From Methylococcaceae bacterium (lineage in GTDB: Bacteria; Pseudomonadota; Gammaproteobacteria; Methylococcales; Methylomonadaceae), in contig SPJM01000195.1 of the NCBI GenBank assembly GCA_006844585.1, positions 1 through 45,761 on the forward strand: a stretch of DNA of 45,761 nucleotides, written 5' to 3'. How positions within the stretch are numbered: the stretch's first letter is position 1; each line of letters starts with the position of its first letter. The position numbers and the translations under genes were made by a program. Positions 17,825 through 27,469 of this stretch are shown piece after piece. A model generated the notes under the pieces. That model was not told the DNA's origin. It did not search any database and saw only the letters and a program-made list of their open reading frames with translations.

Positions 17825-17885
17825 CCATAATTGACCCGACCAAAATGGACAACAATGCTCTGTTAACGGCATACAGGAAAACACG

Positions 17886-19850
17886 ATGAGACAAAAAAGC
17901 AGATTGGAATATATATATCATCCTGAACAAGGCTTTTCCGATCCTAACGATCAATCGAAAAACACCTTATCGACCCGCTTAAAAATATTCGCCGCCGTTT
18001 TTTTGACCAGCTTGGCGATAGGCCTGGCCTATAATTACGCGCGAGCGCCCATTTACCAAACCAAGGCTACGGTGCTGACATCGCCTTCCGCCACCATAGA
18101 CCAGGCCAGCGGCGACGCCGATCTGCAACGGGCGTCAATCGAACAAGAAAAGTTGTTGGGATTTGATTTATTAAACGAAACCCTACAACAAATACAATCA
18201 TCCAGCAACAATCCCGACTGGTCAAAACTGACGCTATCCAAAATACGCAGTCTGCTAAGCTTGGAAGCGGTAGAAGGCACCCACTTGCTGCATTTGTACG
18301 CAACCGGCGATGACCCGGAGTTGCTGCCCCTTGTGGCGAATACTTTAATCGATCTTTATGTCTCAAAACACACGGTGACTGTCGAAACTTCCACTCAGGA
18401 CACTTATCAAATGGTGTCCGATGAATTGGCTAATCTTGATCAACAAGTCACCGACGCTAGAACTGAACTGGAAGATTTTAGAAACAAAAACGACATCAGT
18501 TCTTTATCGGAAACCGAAAACGCTTTACCGGCAACCATTAAGAACTTAAATAAATCATATGACGAGGCCAATTCTGAATTCTTAAAAGCGAAAGCTAAAC
18601 TTGACGCCATTGATCTGGCCATCGCCAATGGTCAAACCGTTGTTCCCAACCAAGAGCAAAAAATGCTTACCGAATTGGAGAAACGTTATCAGCAACTCAG
18701 CGAGCAATTAAATGAGTTTGACCAGCGTTACACTCGTGATTATCTGGCTCTACAACCTTCTCTTAAATACTTGCCCGAACAAATCAAAGAGCTGGAAATA
18801 GAAATCAAAAGCAAACGCCGACAAGGCGAGAAAATCGTTCGCTCATTGGCGTTACGGGAATATCAAGCGGCTCAACAGGTGGTCAATAAAATTCAACAAC
18901 AACTGAATAACCACCGCAACAATGCAGTCAAGTTCACCAATTTATTCGCCCAACATGAAGCCTTAGCGGCTGATTTGGAAAGTCTGGAAATCTTGCGCCG
19001 CGAGGTTCAAGACAGGTTTGCCAAACTCAGTAGTAAAAACTATTCCAAAATCCCTCAAGTCAATATTGTTGAACGCGCCAGCCTCAATAAACAAGCCATC
19101 GGCCCGGATTACCAAAGCGGCGCGTTAATCACCTTGATCGTCTGCTTGTTGCTGGCCTTGTTCGTGGTTTGGATGAATGATTATTTAACCGCCCATCCCG
19201 AACAAAATCAGAGCGAACCGATCCACGTTTCACCGCTTTATGAAAAAAATGTCATCGGCGCGCGAATAGACGAAGCCAAAATTGAACAGGCGGTTGAAGT
19301 TGAAAATGGAGAACTGCCTGCGCCGGATCAAACGCCGAAAAGTTTAAGCTCGGCGCATTTAGAACAAATCCTGGATAATGCGGAGAGCGGCGCACAATTA
19401 ACTTCCTTATTATTACTGTCCGGGATGACGCTGGAAGAAATAGCCAATCTAGGCCTTGAACAAATTAATATCAGCGAAGCGACAATCGAAGTACCCGGAC
19501 ACTTTAAACGTTTGATTCCTATCGGGCCGAACTTATTAGGTATTTTGACCGCAGCGGTAAAAAACGGCTATTTATGGCACAACCAAGCCAATCCAAGCAA
19601 GGAAATGTTGAACGCCATGCTGTTCTGTACCGCCGTGGATGCGGGAATCAGCCTATCCTCAAAATCTCCCGCCGCCGCCATCCGCGAAACCTATATAATC
19701 TATTTGGTTGAACAAGGCATACGCCTGGCGTTGCTTAATCAGGCGGTCGGTTATCTTTCACCGGTCGAATTAACCAAATACGCCCAATTTTCACCTGAAA
19801 CAGAAGGACTTAGCATTCAGCAAATCGAATTACTTTATCCACTTTGTTAG
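17886..19850 (+). CDS. Wzz/GumC-like polysaccharide co-polymerase with a degenerate tyrosine-recombinase-like C-terminal domain
   Basis: 654 residues. Residues ~32-52 form the first membrane helix, followed by a Wzz-type segment (PIYQTKATVLTSP), a long periplasmic coiled coil (~190-385) and a second membrane helix (~411-431, GALITLIVCLLLALFVVWM) after the usual VERASLNKQAIGP motif. This is the chain-length-determinant layout of inner-membrane proteins that act with Wzy or exporters. The cytoplasmic tail lacks a BY-kinase. Instead residues ~490-654 follow the tyrosine-recombinase catalytic fold: SLLLLSGMTLEEIANLGLEQ, FKRLIPIGP and IRETYIIYLVEQGIRLALLN. R600, Y623 (in place of the usual LGH His) and Y632 have exactly the canonical spacing (+23, +9). 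The first catalytic Arg is Thr and the HxxR His is Ala, so recombination is unlikely. No polysaccharide genes are adjacent. Confidence 0.8.
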   Translation: MRQKSRLEYIYHPEQGFSDPNDQSKNTLSTRLKIFAAVFLTSLAIGLAYNYARAPIYQTKATVLTSPSATIDQASGDADLQRASIEQEKLLGFDLLNETLQQIQSSSNNPDWSKLTLSKIRSLLSLEAVEGTHLLHLYATGDDPELLPLVANTLIDLYVSKHTVTVETSTQDTYQMVSDELANLDQQVTDARTELEDFRNKNDISSLSETENALPATIKNLNKSYDEANSEFLKAKAKLDAIDLAIANGQTVVPNQEQKMLTELEKRYQQLSEQLNEFDQRYTRDYLALQPSLKYLPEQIKELEIEIKSKRRQGEKIVRSLALREYQAAQQVVNKIQQQLNNHRNNAVKFTNLFAQHEALAADLESLEILRREVQDRFAKLSSKNYSKIPQVNIVERASLNKQAIGPDYQSGALITLIVCLLLALFVVWMNDYLTAHPEQNQSEPIHVSPLYEKNVIGARIDEAKIEQAVEVENGELPAPDQTPKSLSSAHLEQILDNAESGAQLTSLLLLSGMTLEEIANLGLEQINISEATIEVPGHFKRLIPIGPNLLGILTAAVKNGYLWHNQANPSKEMLNAMLFCTAVDAGISLSSKSPAAAIRETYIIYLVEQGIRLALLNQAVGYLSPVELTKYAQFSPETEGLSIQQIELLYPLC

Positions 19851-19887
19851 CGTATAATTAAAGAATTTTATTTTTCACTGAGAATCA

Positions 19888-21069
19888 ATGAGTATACAAC
19901 TTTCTGACAGAGTCAAATCGGTTAAACCCTCCCCTACCCTGGCCATCACCGCAAGAGCGGCGGAAATGCGCGCTGCCGGCAAAGATATTATCGGCCTCGG
20001 AGCCGGGGAACCCGATTTTGACACCCCGGATCATATTAAAGCGGCTGCAGTGAAAGCCCTGGACGATGGTTTTACCAAATATACGGCGGTAGACGGCATC
20101 CCCAGTTTAAAAAAAGCTATTATTGAAAAGTTTAAGAAAGATAATAATTTTGATTACCAACTCAACCAAATTCTAGTTTCCTGCGGCGGCAAGCAAAGTT
20201 TTTATAATTTGTCGCAAGCCTTATTGAATCCGGGCGATGAGGTTATCATTCCTGCGCCTTATTGGGTTTCTTATCCGGATATGGTGTTATTGGCCGACGG
20301 CAAACCGGTTATTGTGCAAACCACCCAAGAGGCTCAATTTAAAATCACCCCTGAGCAACTACGCGCCGCCATCACCGATAAAACCCGCTTATTGGTCATT
20401 AACAGCCCATCCAACCCGACCGGCGTTGCTTATAGTGAAGCGGAATTAAAAGCATTAGGCGAAGTATTAAGAGAGTTTCCCAATATCATTATCGCCACGG
20501 ATGATATGTATGAACATATCCTTTGGGACAAAGGCAGTTTTGTGAATATTCTCAACGCCAACCCCGATTTTTATGACCGCACTATGGTGTTAAACGGCAT
20601 ATCCAAAGCTTATTCAATGACTGGCTGGCGTATCGGTTATGCGGCAGGGCCAGCCGAATTGATTGGGGCGATGAAAAAGATACAATCGCAAAGCACATCA
20701 AACCCGACTTCTATCTCACAATTTGCCGCCCAAGAAGCCATTACCGGCGATCAGTCATGTATTGATGTGATGATGACCGAATTCAAAAAACGCCATGATT
20801 TTGTTGTCGAAGCATTAAATAAAATCGACGGCATTGAGTGTTTGAGCACCGACGGCACTTTTTATGTGTTTCCGAATATCAGCCGATTAATCAGCCGTCT
20901 GGAAGGCATAGAAAGCGATCTTGATTTCGCCGAATACCTGATTGAAAAAGCCGGTGTTGCCTTGGTGCCGGGCACTGCATTCGGTTCTCCCGGGCATATG
21001 CGGATTTCCATCGCCACCAGTATGGATAACCTGTCTAATGCTTTGGAAAGAATTCAAGCTGCGATATAA
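19888..21069 (+). CDS. Class I PLP-dependent aminotransferase, aspartate aminotransferase type
   Basis: 393 residues. Cytoplasmic transaminase that exchanges the amino group of aspartate with 2-oxoglutarate (possibly also prephenate or other acceptors). Visible signatures: GLGAGEPDFDTPDHIK, KYTAVDGIPSLKKAI, PAPYWVSYPDM, NSPSNPTG, and the PLP lysine K240 in NGISKAYSMTGWRIGYAAG; the substrate-carboxylate Arg is in HMRISIA. Length and sequence fit the Ig-subgroup enzymes of Thermus/Rhizobium type. It starts 37 bp after the Wzz-like gene. Aspartate aminotransferase yields oxaloacetate, which the oxaloacetate decarboxylase of this window would use; that link is inference. Confidence 0.95.
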   Translation: MSIQLSDRVKSVKPSPTLAITARAAEMRAAGKDIIGLGAGEPDFDTPDHIKAAAVKALDDGFTKYTAVDGIPSLKKAIIEKFKKDNNFDYQLNQILVSCGGKQSFYNLSQALLNPGDEVIIPAPYWVSYPDMVLLADGKPVIVQTTQEAQFKITPEQLRAAITDKTRLLVINSPSNPTGVAYSEAELKALGEVLREFPNIIIATDDMYEHILWDKGSFVNILNANPDFYDRTMVLNGISKAYSMTGWRIGYAAGPAELIGAMKKIQSQSTSNPTSISQFAAQEAITGDQSCIDVMMTEFKKRHDFVVEALNKIDGIECLSTDGTFYVFPNISRLISRLEGIESDLDFAEYLIEKAGVALVPGTAFGSPGHMRISIATSMDNLSNALERIQAAI

Positions 21070-21117
21070 AAAGATATTCATTCCACCGAGGACGGCGGGA
21101 ACGAGGATAAAAAGCAG

Positions 21118-21143
21118 GATGGGCAAAGCGCAGCGCGCCCATC
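21118..21143. repeat. Hairpin between convergent genes
   Basis: GATGGGC-AAAGCGCAGCGC-GCCCATC: a 7-bp outer stem with an inner GCGC/GCGC stem, followed by AAAAAGG. It lies between the convergent ends of the aminotransferase and the PAS kinase, so it could act as a weak bidirectional terminator or be another REP-like element. Confidence 0.5.
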
Positions 21144-21210
21144 AAAAAGGATGACCGTCAAACTCAGTCAAACAGCACAACAAGGATGTTGAGCATTATT
21201 TTTTACGCGA

Positions 21211-22977
21211 TTAGACGTTTTCTTCAGTCAAATACGGCAGAAAAAACCGAAACACGGCGCCGCCTGCCGGGTTATTTTCCGCCCAAATTTTGCCGTTATG
21301 AACGGCAATAATTTCTTTGCAGATGGTCAGGCCTAATCCGGTGCCGCCGGAGCCGCTTTTGGTTTTACTGCTCTGAATAAATTTATCAAATATTTTTGAT
21401 AGCTCTTGTTCCGGTATGCCCGGCCCTTGATCGACTACCGAGCAGACTAAACCATCAATTTTTTCAGTATCCGTGGCGCGTCTGCCCAACACCATCTGTT
21501 TTTGCTCAATAGTAATTTGAATCGTTGTTTTTTCAACGGAAAACTTAATTGCATTTCCGAGTAAATTAGTAATAACTTGCAGAATTTTATATTTGTCACA
21601 AAGTATTTCCGTATTCTCAAGCTCCGTATTAAATTGCAAATGAAGCTTTTTCTCTTCCACTTTACCCTGGTTTTCTTCAACAATTTGACTAACAATGTCA
21701 CTCAGCGAATAGCGCTCTAGCGACAACTCTTCTTTACCGGCCTCCAGTTTAGACAAATCCAACAAATCATTTAATAAAATCAACAACCGTTCCGCGCTGA
21801 TAATAATATTATTGATAAAGCGGTATAATTTTTCGGTATTGCCTTCTGCATTCGGCAATTTATTGACTTGCTTGAGCGATAATTTTGCAAAGCTGATAAT
21901 GGCATGCATAGGCGTTCTCAATTCATGCGACATATTTGCCAGGAATTCCGACTTGGCGAAATTGGCCCTTTCGGCAATATCGCGCGAATGTCTAATATCG
22001 CTGATTTGATCATCAACCAATTGCTGCAATTGATCTCTATGATGCTTCAGTTCTTTGAAATATTCTTTACGATCAGTAATATCGAAAAAAATACTCAGAT
22101 ATTGATAAGGTTGATTATCTTCATCTAAAAAAGGCGTTGTGCTTTCAGAAAACCAGAGCATTGCGCCCTGTTTATTTTGAAAACAAGTTTCGCCCACCCA
22201 AGCGTTTCCCTCTCTTAGGAATCGGCTACGTTTATTTAAGTCTTGTTCAAAATTACTATCGCTACAACCAAACTTGGTATGAATATGTTCACCGCCGATG
22301 AATTCATTCCGGTTTCTACCCAATACATGACAAAACACTTCATTAACATCGATGACTCTGAAATGCTTATCCATCACTACAACGCCGGCGGCCAAATCCA
22401 AGGCATGCTTGTGATCGGCCAGCTCTTTTTCAAGCTTTTTATCCAAGGTGACATCGCGAAAAAAACAAACCAGATTATGACTGTCTAAAATCGGATTGGC
22501 CGACTGCTGATCCTCTTCCGCCGCTCCATTATCATCATCGCCGAATAAAGTCACATCCTCCTGACTCGCCTCACTGGCTGAAACATAAAGCAAAATATCC
22601 GAACCGGAATGATGTTTGCCAAGTAATGGAATATCGGCTGAAGCCCGCGAAGAAACAAAATAGCGGATATACGCACCTACATTATCTTCCACCCAATCGG
22701 GACATGGAATTAAATCAGGTATTTTTCGTTTGATAACTTCGCTCTCGCTGTAACCGAAGATATTTTGAGCGGCGATATTAAAGGACTCAACAAGACCATC
22801 TTCAGAAAAGGTGATGATGCCGTCTGAAGCATTGTGTAAAAGCGATTGTAACTTGGTCTGGGCGCTGATTAATTCAAAGCCGACGACAGATAATTCTTTA
22901 TTCTGTTTTCTTAATGAGTTGATCTCATTAACCAGTTTTTCTCTACCGGAAAGTAGACTTGAAACATCGCTACTCAT
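21211..22977 (-). CDS. Cytoplasmic PAS-domain sensor histidine kinase
   Basis: 588 residues with no membrane segment. A short coiled coil (~10-45) is followed by PAS 1 (LLHNASDGIITFSEDGLVES; ~45-180) and PAS 2 with PAC (~190-310, ending SIFFDITDRKEYF), a coiled coil, HisKA with H351 in ANMSHELRTPMHAI, and a HATPase domain with N box NLLGNAIKF, VDQGPGIPE and GSGGTGLGLTI. It should autophosphorylate and pass phosphate to a receiver; the likely partner is the receiver-HATPase protein 47 bp upstream on the same strand. The insert of acidic residues in PAS 1 (FGDDDNGAAEEDQQS) is unusual. The signal is unknown. Confidence 0.93.
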   Translation of the reverse strand: MSSDVSSLLSGREKLVNEINSLRKQNKELSVVGFELISAQTKLQSLLHNASDGIITFSEDGLVESFNIAAQNIFGYSESEVIKRKIPDLIPCPDWVEDNVGAYIRYFVSSRASADIPLLGKHHSGSDILLYVSASEASQEDVTLFGDDDNGAAEEDQQSANPILDSHNLVCFFRDVTLDKKLEKELADHKHALDLAAGVVVMDKHFRVIDVNEVFCHVLGRNRNEFIGGEHIHTKFGCSDSNFEQDLNKRSRFLREGNAWVGETCFQNKQGAMLWFSESTTPFLDEDNQPYQYLSIFFDITDRKEYFKELKHHRDQLQQLVDDQISDIRHSRDIAERANFAKSEFLANMSHELRTPMHAIISFAKLSLKQVNKLPNAEGNTEKLYRFINNIIISAERLLILLNDLLDLSKLEAGKEELSLERYSLSDIVSQIVEENQGKVEEKKLHLQFNTELENTEILCDKYKILQVITNLLGNAIKFSVEKTTIQITIEQKQMVLGRRATDTEKIDGLVCSVVDQGPGIPEQELSKIFDKFIQSSKTKSGSGGTGLGLTICKEIIAVHNGKIWAENNPAGGAVFRFFLPYLTEENV

Positions 22978-23024
22978 TGAATTATTTGCTTATTTCCATC
23001 GTTAACAGTCCCTTATCTACGTTT

Positions 23025-23927
23025 TTACTCGTTTAATTTCAAGGTTGCGCATACCTGATTGCCGCTGCCGATGTATTCAACATGAGAAAAACTTAATTTA
23101 TTGGCGACAGCAATGCCTCTGCCATGATTATCCATCACTCGCTCAGGATCAAAATCCATATATTTGCGCCAATCAAAACCTTCGCCATCATCGGTGATGG
23201 TAATTTGAATGCTATCGTTTAAACGACAAAAATCCAGCATAACTTTCTTATCAACATTTTCCGCTGATTGCAGGCGTCGACTAACCTCTTCCTTCCAAGC
23301 GCCGCAATCATTTAATTCGGTTTTTTCCTGGTAACTAATCCTCAGATTTCCATGCTCTATGGCGTTGATCATTAATTCCGTCAACCCCATGACCACCACC
23401 GAAGGCTCGGGACAAGCATTGGAAACCAATGAAGCAATCCAACGCGCCTCTTCTAAACTCTTAAACTCAAATTGCGCGGTTTTCAGCATCCCCATCGTCA
23501 TTCGCGCTTGCTCTAAATTTTTTTGAATTTCCAAAAAGCGCAAATGATCATCCACTGCGGTTTTAGTGACCGACAATAAAACTTCTTCATCAAACGGTTT
23601 GGTTAAATAATAATAGGCGCCGGCTTTAATCCCTTCGGCAATCTCCAATGAACCCGCTTTTGCCGTTTGAAAAATAACAGGGCAATTTTGCAGAACCGGA
23701 TGCTGCTTAATTTTTGCCAACACATCCATGCCATTCATTTCCGGCATCATCCGATCTAATAAAATGACGTTGAAATCTTCCGGCGTTTCCTCCAACATTT
23801 CCATAGCGACTTTGCCGTTTTCAGCGGTACTGATACGATAATTGGTTTCCGCCAAAAATTCAGTGACACACTCTAAATTAAGCTCTTCATCATCAACAAT
23901 CAGAATATGAGGGGGTAAATTTTCCAT
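23025..23927 (-). CDS. Response regulator fused to an RsbW-like HATPase (anti-sigma/serine kinase type)
   Basis: 300 residues. Receiver domain (~5-125) with D12/D13, phospho-acceptor D58 in LLDRMMPEMNG and Lys in YLTKPFD. After a helical linker comes a HATPase_c domain of the RsbW/SpoIIAB kind (~165-300): N box in VVMGLTELMINAIEHGNL, DDGEGFDWRKY and NHGRGIAVANKLS. There is no HisKA, so it is not a classic histidine kinase. Such domains bind sigma factors or phosphorylate STAS proteins. It is the first gene of a two-gene operon with the PAS kinase, and the functional opposite of the receiver-PP2C protein at 9598-10734. Confidence 0.92.
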   Translation of the reverse strand: MENLPPHILIVDDEELNLECVTEFLAETNYRISTAENGKVAMEMLEETPEDFNVILLDRMMPEMNGMDVLAKIKQHPVLQNCPVIFQTAKAGSLEIAEGIKAGAYYYLTKPFDEEVLLSVTKTAVDDHLRFLEIQKNLEQARMTMGMLKTAQFEFKSLEEARWIASLVSNACPEPSVVVMGLTELMINAIEHGNLRISYQEKTELNDCGAWKEEVSRRLQSAENVDKKVMLDFCRLNDSIQITITDDGEGFDWRKYMDFDPERVMDNHGRGIAVANKLSFSHVEYIGSGNQVCATLKLNE

Positions 23928-24034
23928 GTAAGCTCAGTGATCTATTAAAAACCTTTTTTGGATTCTGCTACTACAAAAAATGTTTAAGACATTTATCTAG
24001 CGACTCACCCTTTAAACAATTGATTTAATATAAC

Positions 24035-24094
24035 GTAGACGCATGCTATAGCCTGCATTATCGGTTACTTGTGCAGGCTAAAGCCTGCGCTCCA
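24035..24094. repeat. Double-palindrome intergenic repeat, copy 3
   Basis: Arms GACGCATGCTATAGCCTGCA and TGCAGGCTAAAGCCTGCGCT are inverted copies with a few mismatches. The right arm is nearly identical to the right arm at 9338-9357. More degenerate than copies 1 and 2. Confidence 0.65.
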
Positions 24095-24252
24095 ATTTAT
24101 CAGCTATCTTAAAGAAGTGGTGTACTAGCAGGATGGTAGTTGTATATCCGGTTATTTAAGCTTAAAGATAGCAAACTTAAATCCTTTTACAAGCATAAAA
24201 GTATATTCGGAGATGATGCGCTGATTTTTCACTCAACGAAAAGATGAAAGCC

Positions 24253-24273
24253 GATAACGGCAAAGCCGTTATC
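24253..24273 (-). terminator. Candidate terminator of oadGAB
   Basis: A perfect 9-bp stem GATAACGGC/GCCGTTATC with a 3-nt loop, 19 bp past the oadB stop in the direction of transcription. On the minus strand it is followed by GGCTTTCATCTTTT, a broken T tract, so termination strength is uncertain. Confidence 0.55.
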
Positions 24274-24292
24274 GTATTAAGGACTGAGAATT

Positions 24293-25417
24293 TTACACCA
24301 AACTTAACAAAACACCGGCCGCCACCGCTGAACCGATAACCCCGGCCACATTTGGCCCCATCGCATGCATGAGCAAGAAATTATGCGGGTTGGCTTCCAG
24401 ACCGACTTTATTAGCAACCCGAGCCGCCATCGGCACAGCCGAGACCCCGGCCGCCCCAATCAAAGGATTAATCGGCGTCTTGCTGAATTTATTCATGGTT
24501 TTCGCCATCAGCACTCCACTCGCGGTGCCGATGCTGAATGCAACAGCGCCCAAAGCCAAAATACCCAAAGTTTCCATCTGCAAAAAGGCTTCCGCGCTCA
24601 TCTTTGAACCGACCGCCAAGCCCAAAAAGATGGTCACGATATTGATTAATTCATTTTGCGCAGTCTTGCTTAAACGATCAACCACGCCGCAAGCGTTCAT
24701 CAAATTCCCTAAACAAAACATACCGACCAGCGGCGCCGCCGAAGGCAATAATAAGGCCGTCAAAAACAATAACATCAGCGGAAACAATATCTTTTCAGTT
24801 TGACTGACCGCCCTTAATTGCTGCATTTCAACCGAACGCTCTTGCTCGGTTGTTAATAAGCGCATAATCGGCGGCTGTATTAACGGCACCAAAGCCATAT
24901 AAGAATAAGCGGCAACCGCGATAGCGCCCAATAATTCAGGGGCCAATTTAGATGCGACATAAATCGCGGTCGGCCCGTCCGCGCCACCGATAATAGCGAT
25001 AGCCGCAGCGTCTTTAAAAGTGAATTCCAAACCTGGAACAGCATTCAGCGCTAAAGCACCCAATAATGTCGAAAAAATGCCGAATTGCGCGGCGGCGCCT
25101 AAAAACAGCGTTTTCGGATTAGCCAACATGGGGCCGAAATCAGTCATTGCCCCGACCCCCATGAAAATCAATAATGGAAATATACCGGTTTTAATACCCG
25201 TATATAAATAATATAGCAATCCGCCCTCATCAGCCATGCCGGCAATGGGGATATTACTCAACACCGCCCCAAAACCAATCGGCACCAATAACAATGGTTC
25301 GAATCCCTTTTTTATCGCTAAATACAGCAAACCAAAACCAACCGCCATCATAATGGCTTGTGAGCCGCTGATATTGGATATACCAGTACTTTCCCACAAC
25401 AGTATAAACTTTTCCAT
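24293..25417 (-). CDS. oadB: Oxaloacetate decarboxylase beta subunit (Na+-translocating)
   Basis: 374 residues, very hydrophobic, with about nine membrane segments. The beta subunit decarboxylates carboxybiotin and couples this to Na+ export. The family hallmarks are present: [15 protein letters not shown] with the Asp of membrane segment IIIa, [13 protein letters not shown] with the GGADGP loop, and [18 protein letters not shown] and [19 protein letters not shown] at the C-terminus. Last gene of oadGAB, 166 bp after oadA. The spacer contains a short hairpin-like stretch but no clear promoter. Confidence 0.96.
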   Translation of the reverse strand: MEKFILLWESTGISNISGSQAIMMAVGFGLLYLAIKKGFEPLLLVPIGFGAVLSNIPIAGMADEGGLLYYLYTGIKTGIFPLLIFMGVGAMTDFGPMLANPKTLFLGAAAQFGIFSTLLGALALNAVPGLEFTFKDAAAIAIIGGADGPTAIYVASKLAPELLGAIAVAAYSYMALVPLIQPPIMRLLTTEQERSVEMQQLRAVSQTEKILFPLMLLFLTALLLPSAAPLVGMFCLGNLMNACGVVDRLSKTAQNELINIVTIFLGLAVGSKMSAEAFLQMETLGILALGAVAFSIGTASGVLMAKTMNKFSKTPINPLIGAAGVSAVPMAARVANKVGLEANPHNFLLMHAMGPNVAGVIGSAVAAGVLLSLV

Positions 25418-25583
25418 TAGAACTCTCTAAAATATATGTTTAAAGTCAGAATAAGACTTCTTGCATGAATAGGCTATGCAGATTACATAGCCTGGTGTTT
25501 CTAAAACCCATTGAGCAGCCGCAAAAAAAGCGGCGCTTTTTGCTGAACCCGGCGATTGCAAAGTTCAACAAACAACATCCTCT

Positions 25584-27365
25584 CTACAAAGAAATTAGAA
25601 CATCGCCAACCGCAACACTATCGCCTTCTTTTACATTGATGGAAGTCACTGTGCCGGATGATTTTGCTCTAACCTCGGTTTCCATTTTCATGGCTTCCAT
25701 GATAATAACCACATCGCCCGCGGCAACGCTATCGCCGACTTTTACCACAACTTTCAAAATATTACCGGCCATCGGCGAATCAACCACACCGCCACTGGCG
25801 CCTGCGCCAACCGCGGCTGCCGCAGGCGCTGCATTAGCAACTGCTTGAACATTAAGATCAGCATTACCCGGCCCGACAACGACATTGAAGTTACGTCCGT
25901 CAACATTCACTGTATAAGTTTCAGCCTCTTGATCTGCGGTTTTTGTAGCCGCCGCTGATTTAGCGGCAAAGGCTTCCGGATCCGGAGCCGGTTCAAAGGC
26001 ATCAGTATTACCTCTGTTTTGTAAAAACTTCCAGCCGACTTGCGCAAATAAGCCATAAATCAAAGCATCGTCTTCAACGCTATCCGCCAATGTCACAGAT
26101 TCTGCTGCAGCTTTCTCTTTCACTTCAGCGATTAAATTGTCCATTTCAGGTGCAAGCAAATCAGCCGGACGGCAGGTAATAGGCTCGCCGCCATCCAACA
26201 CTTTTTGTTGTAATTCGCTATTAACCGGCGCAGGCGCCGCGCCATATTCACCTTTCAACACGCCAGCGGTTTCTTTACTGATAGATTTGTAACGTTCGCC
26301 GGACAATACATTCATAACCGCTTGTGTGCCTACTATTTGCGAAGTCGGCGTCACCAAAGGGATATAGCCCAGGTCTTTACGAACACGGGGAATTTCCTGC
26401 AATACATCATCAAATTTATCAGCTGCGTTCTGCTCTTTAAGCTGACTTTCCATATTGGTTAACATACCGCCGGGTACTTGCGACACCAAAATACGGCCAT
26501 CCACACCTTTCAGGCTGCCTTCAAATTGAGCGTATTTTTTACGAATGCCTCTAAAATAATGAGCGACTTTTTCCAGCTCATTCAGATCCAGCCCGGTATC
26601 GCGCTCTTGACCCTGCAAACTGGCTACGATAGTTTCTGTGGGGCTATGACCGTAAGTCATGCTCAATGACGAAATTGCCGTATCTAGGTTATCAATCCCG
26701 GCCTCAATCGCTTTAATATAAGTGCCGACGCTTAAACCGGTAGTCGCGTGACACTGCATATGAATAGGAATATCGACCGCTTTTTTCAGCTTGGAAATTA
26801 ATTCATAAGCATCATAAGGCCTTAACAATCCCGCCATATCTTTAATGCAAATAGAATGAGCGCCCATATCTTCAATAACGCGACCTTGCTCAACCCATTT
26901 ATCAATGGTATGCACAGGGCTGGTGGTATATGAAATCGTGCCTTGAGCGTGAGCGTCAGTGGTCAACACCGCTTTAATAGCGCGTTCGATATTGCGCATA
27001 TCGTTCATTGCATCAAAAATTCTGAACACATCAATGCCGTTAACAACGCAACGCTCAACAAATTTATCCACTACATCGTCAGCATAATGACGATAACCCA
27101 AAATATTTTGTCCTCTGAATAACATTTGTTGAGGCGTATTCGGCATCGCTTTTTTCAATAAACGAAGTCTTTCCCAAGGATCCTCGCCTAAGTAACGAAT
27201 ACATGCATCAAATGTCGCGCCGCCCCAAGACTCCATCGACCAATAACCAATTTTATCCAATTGCTCACAGATGGGCAGCATATCTTCAATGCGCAGACGG
27301 GTAGCCAAAATTGACTGGTGCGCATCGCGTAGGACAAGTTCAGTGATACCTAAAGGGTTTGCCAT
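25584..27365 (-). CDS. oadA: Oxaloacetate decarboxylase alpha subunit (biotin carboxyltransferase)
   Basis: 593 residues from ATG 27365, chosen because GGAG lies 7 nt before it and because family members begin near [14 protein letters not shown]; the frame opens ten codons earlier without a ribosome site. The N-terminal carboxyltransferase TIM barrel has [25 protein letters not shown], the metal His residues in HMQCHATTG and the Lys of CIKDMAGLL. An Ala/Pro-rich linker leads to the biotinyl domain with K560 in [12 protein letters not shown]. It transfers the carboxyl group of oxaloacetate to biotin, giving pyruvate. Middle gene of oadGAB. A methylmalonyl- or glutaconyl-type pump is less likely given the barrel sequence. 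Confidence 0.96.
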   Translation of the reverse strand: MANPLGITELVLRDAHQSILATRLRIEDMLPICEQLDKIGYWSMESWGGATFDACIRYLGEDPWERLRLLKKAMPNTPQQMLFRGQNILGYRHYADDVVDKFVERCVVNGIDVFRIFDAMNDMRNIERAIKAVLTTDAHAQGTISYTTSPVHTIDKWVEQGRVIEDMGAHSICIKDMAGLLRPYDAYELISKLKKAVDIPIHMQCHATTGLSVGTYIKAIEAGIDNLDTAISSLSMTYGHSPTETIVASLQGQERDTGLDLNELEKVAHYFRGIRKKYAQFEGSLKGVDGRILVSQVPGGMLTNMESQLKEQNAADKFDDVLQEIPRVRKDLGYIPLVTPTSQIVGTQAVMNVLSGERYKSISKETAGVLKGEYGAAPAPVNSELQQKVLDGGEPITCRPADLLAPEMDNLIAEVKEKAAAESVTLADSVEDDALIYGLFAQVGWKFLQNRGNTDAFEPAPDPEAFAAKSAAATKTADQEAETYTVNVDGRNFNVVVGPGNADLNVQAVANAAPAAAAVGAGASGGVVDSPMAGNILKVVVKVGDSVAAGDVVIIMEAMKMETEVRAKSSGTVTSINVKEGDSVAVGDVLISL

Positions 27366-27469
27366 TATTTTCTCCAGGGCCTTTTTGGGCCGCATTTTTT
27401 ACCTTGTGGGTGTGTAGAATTGAAAGATAATAAAGCTTTTTTGACCGGAACAGCAGCTCCGATAGAAAA

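Larger units (their letters stand above)
23928..24292. other. Gene-free region between divergent/tandem minus-strand operons
   Basis: No gene is seen. The region contains the third double-palindrome repeat (24035-24094), the candidate oad terminator (24253-24273) and, next to the oadB stop, the word GGACTGAGAATTTTA, which recurs in the rnfB-downstream hairpin. The promoter of the receiver-HATPase gene should lie just above 23928. Confidence 0.55.

Noticed and set aside
17701-17889. 62-codon frame inside the large palindrome
   Set aside because: It is fully explained by the inverted repeat and has no independent coding signal.
24369-24803. 144-codon plus-strand frame opposite oadB
   Set aside because: Antisense shadow of oadB; Pro/Ala/Lys-rich composition typical of the reverse of hydrophobic genes.
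25465-25848. 127-codon plus-strand frame overlapping the end of oadA
   Set aside because: Most of it is antisense to the biotinyl domain; no start signal.
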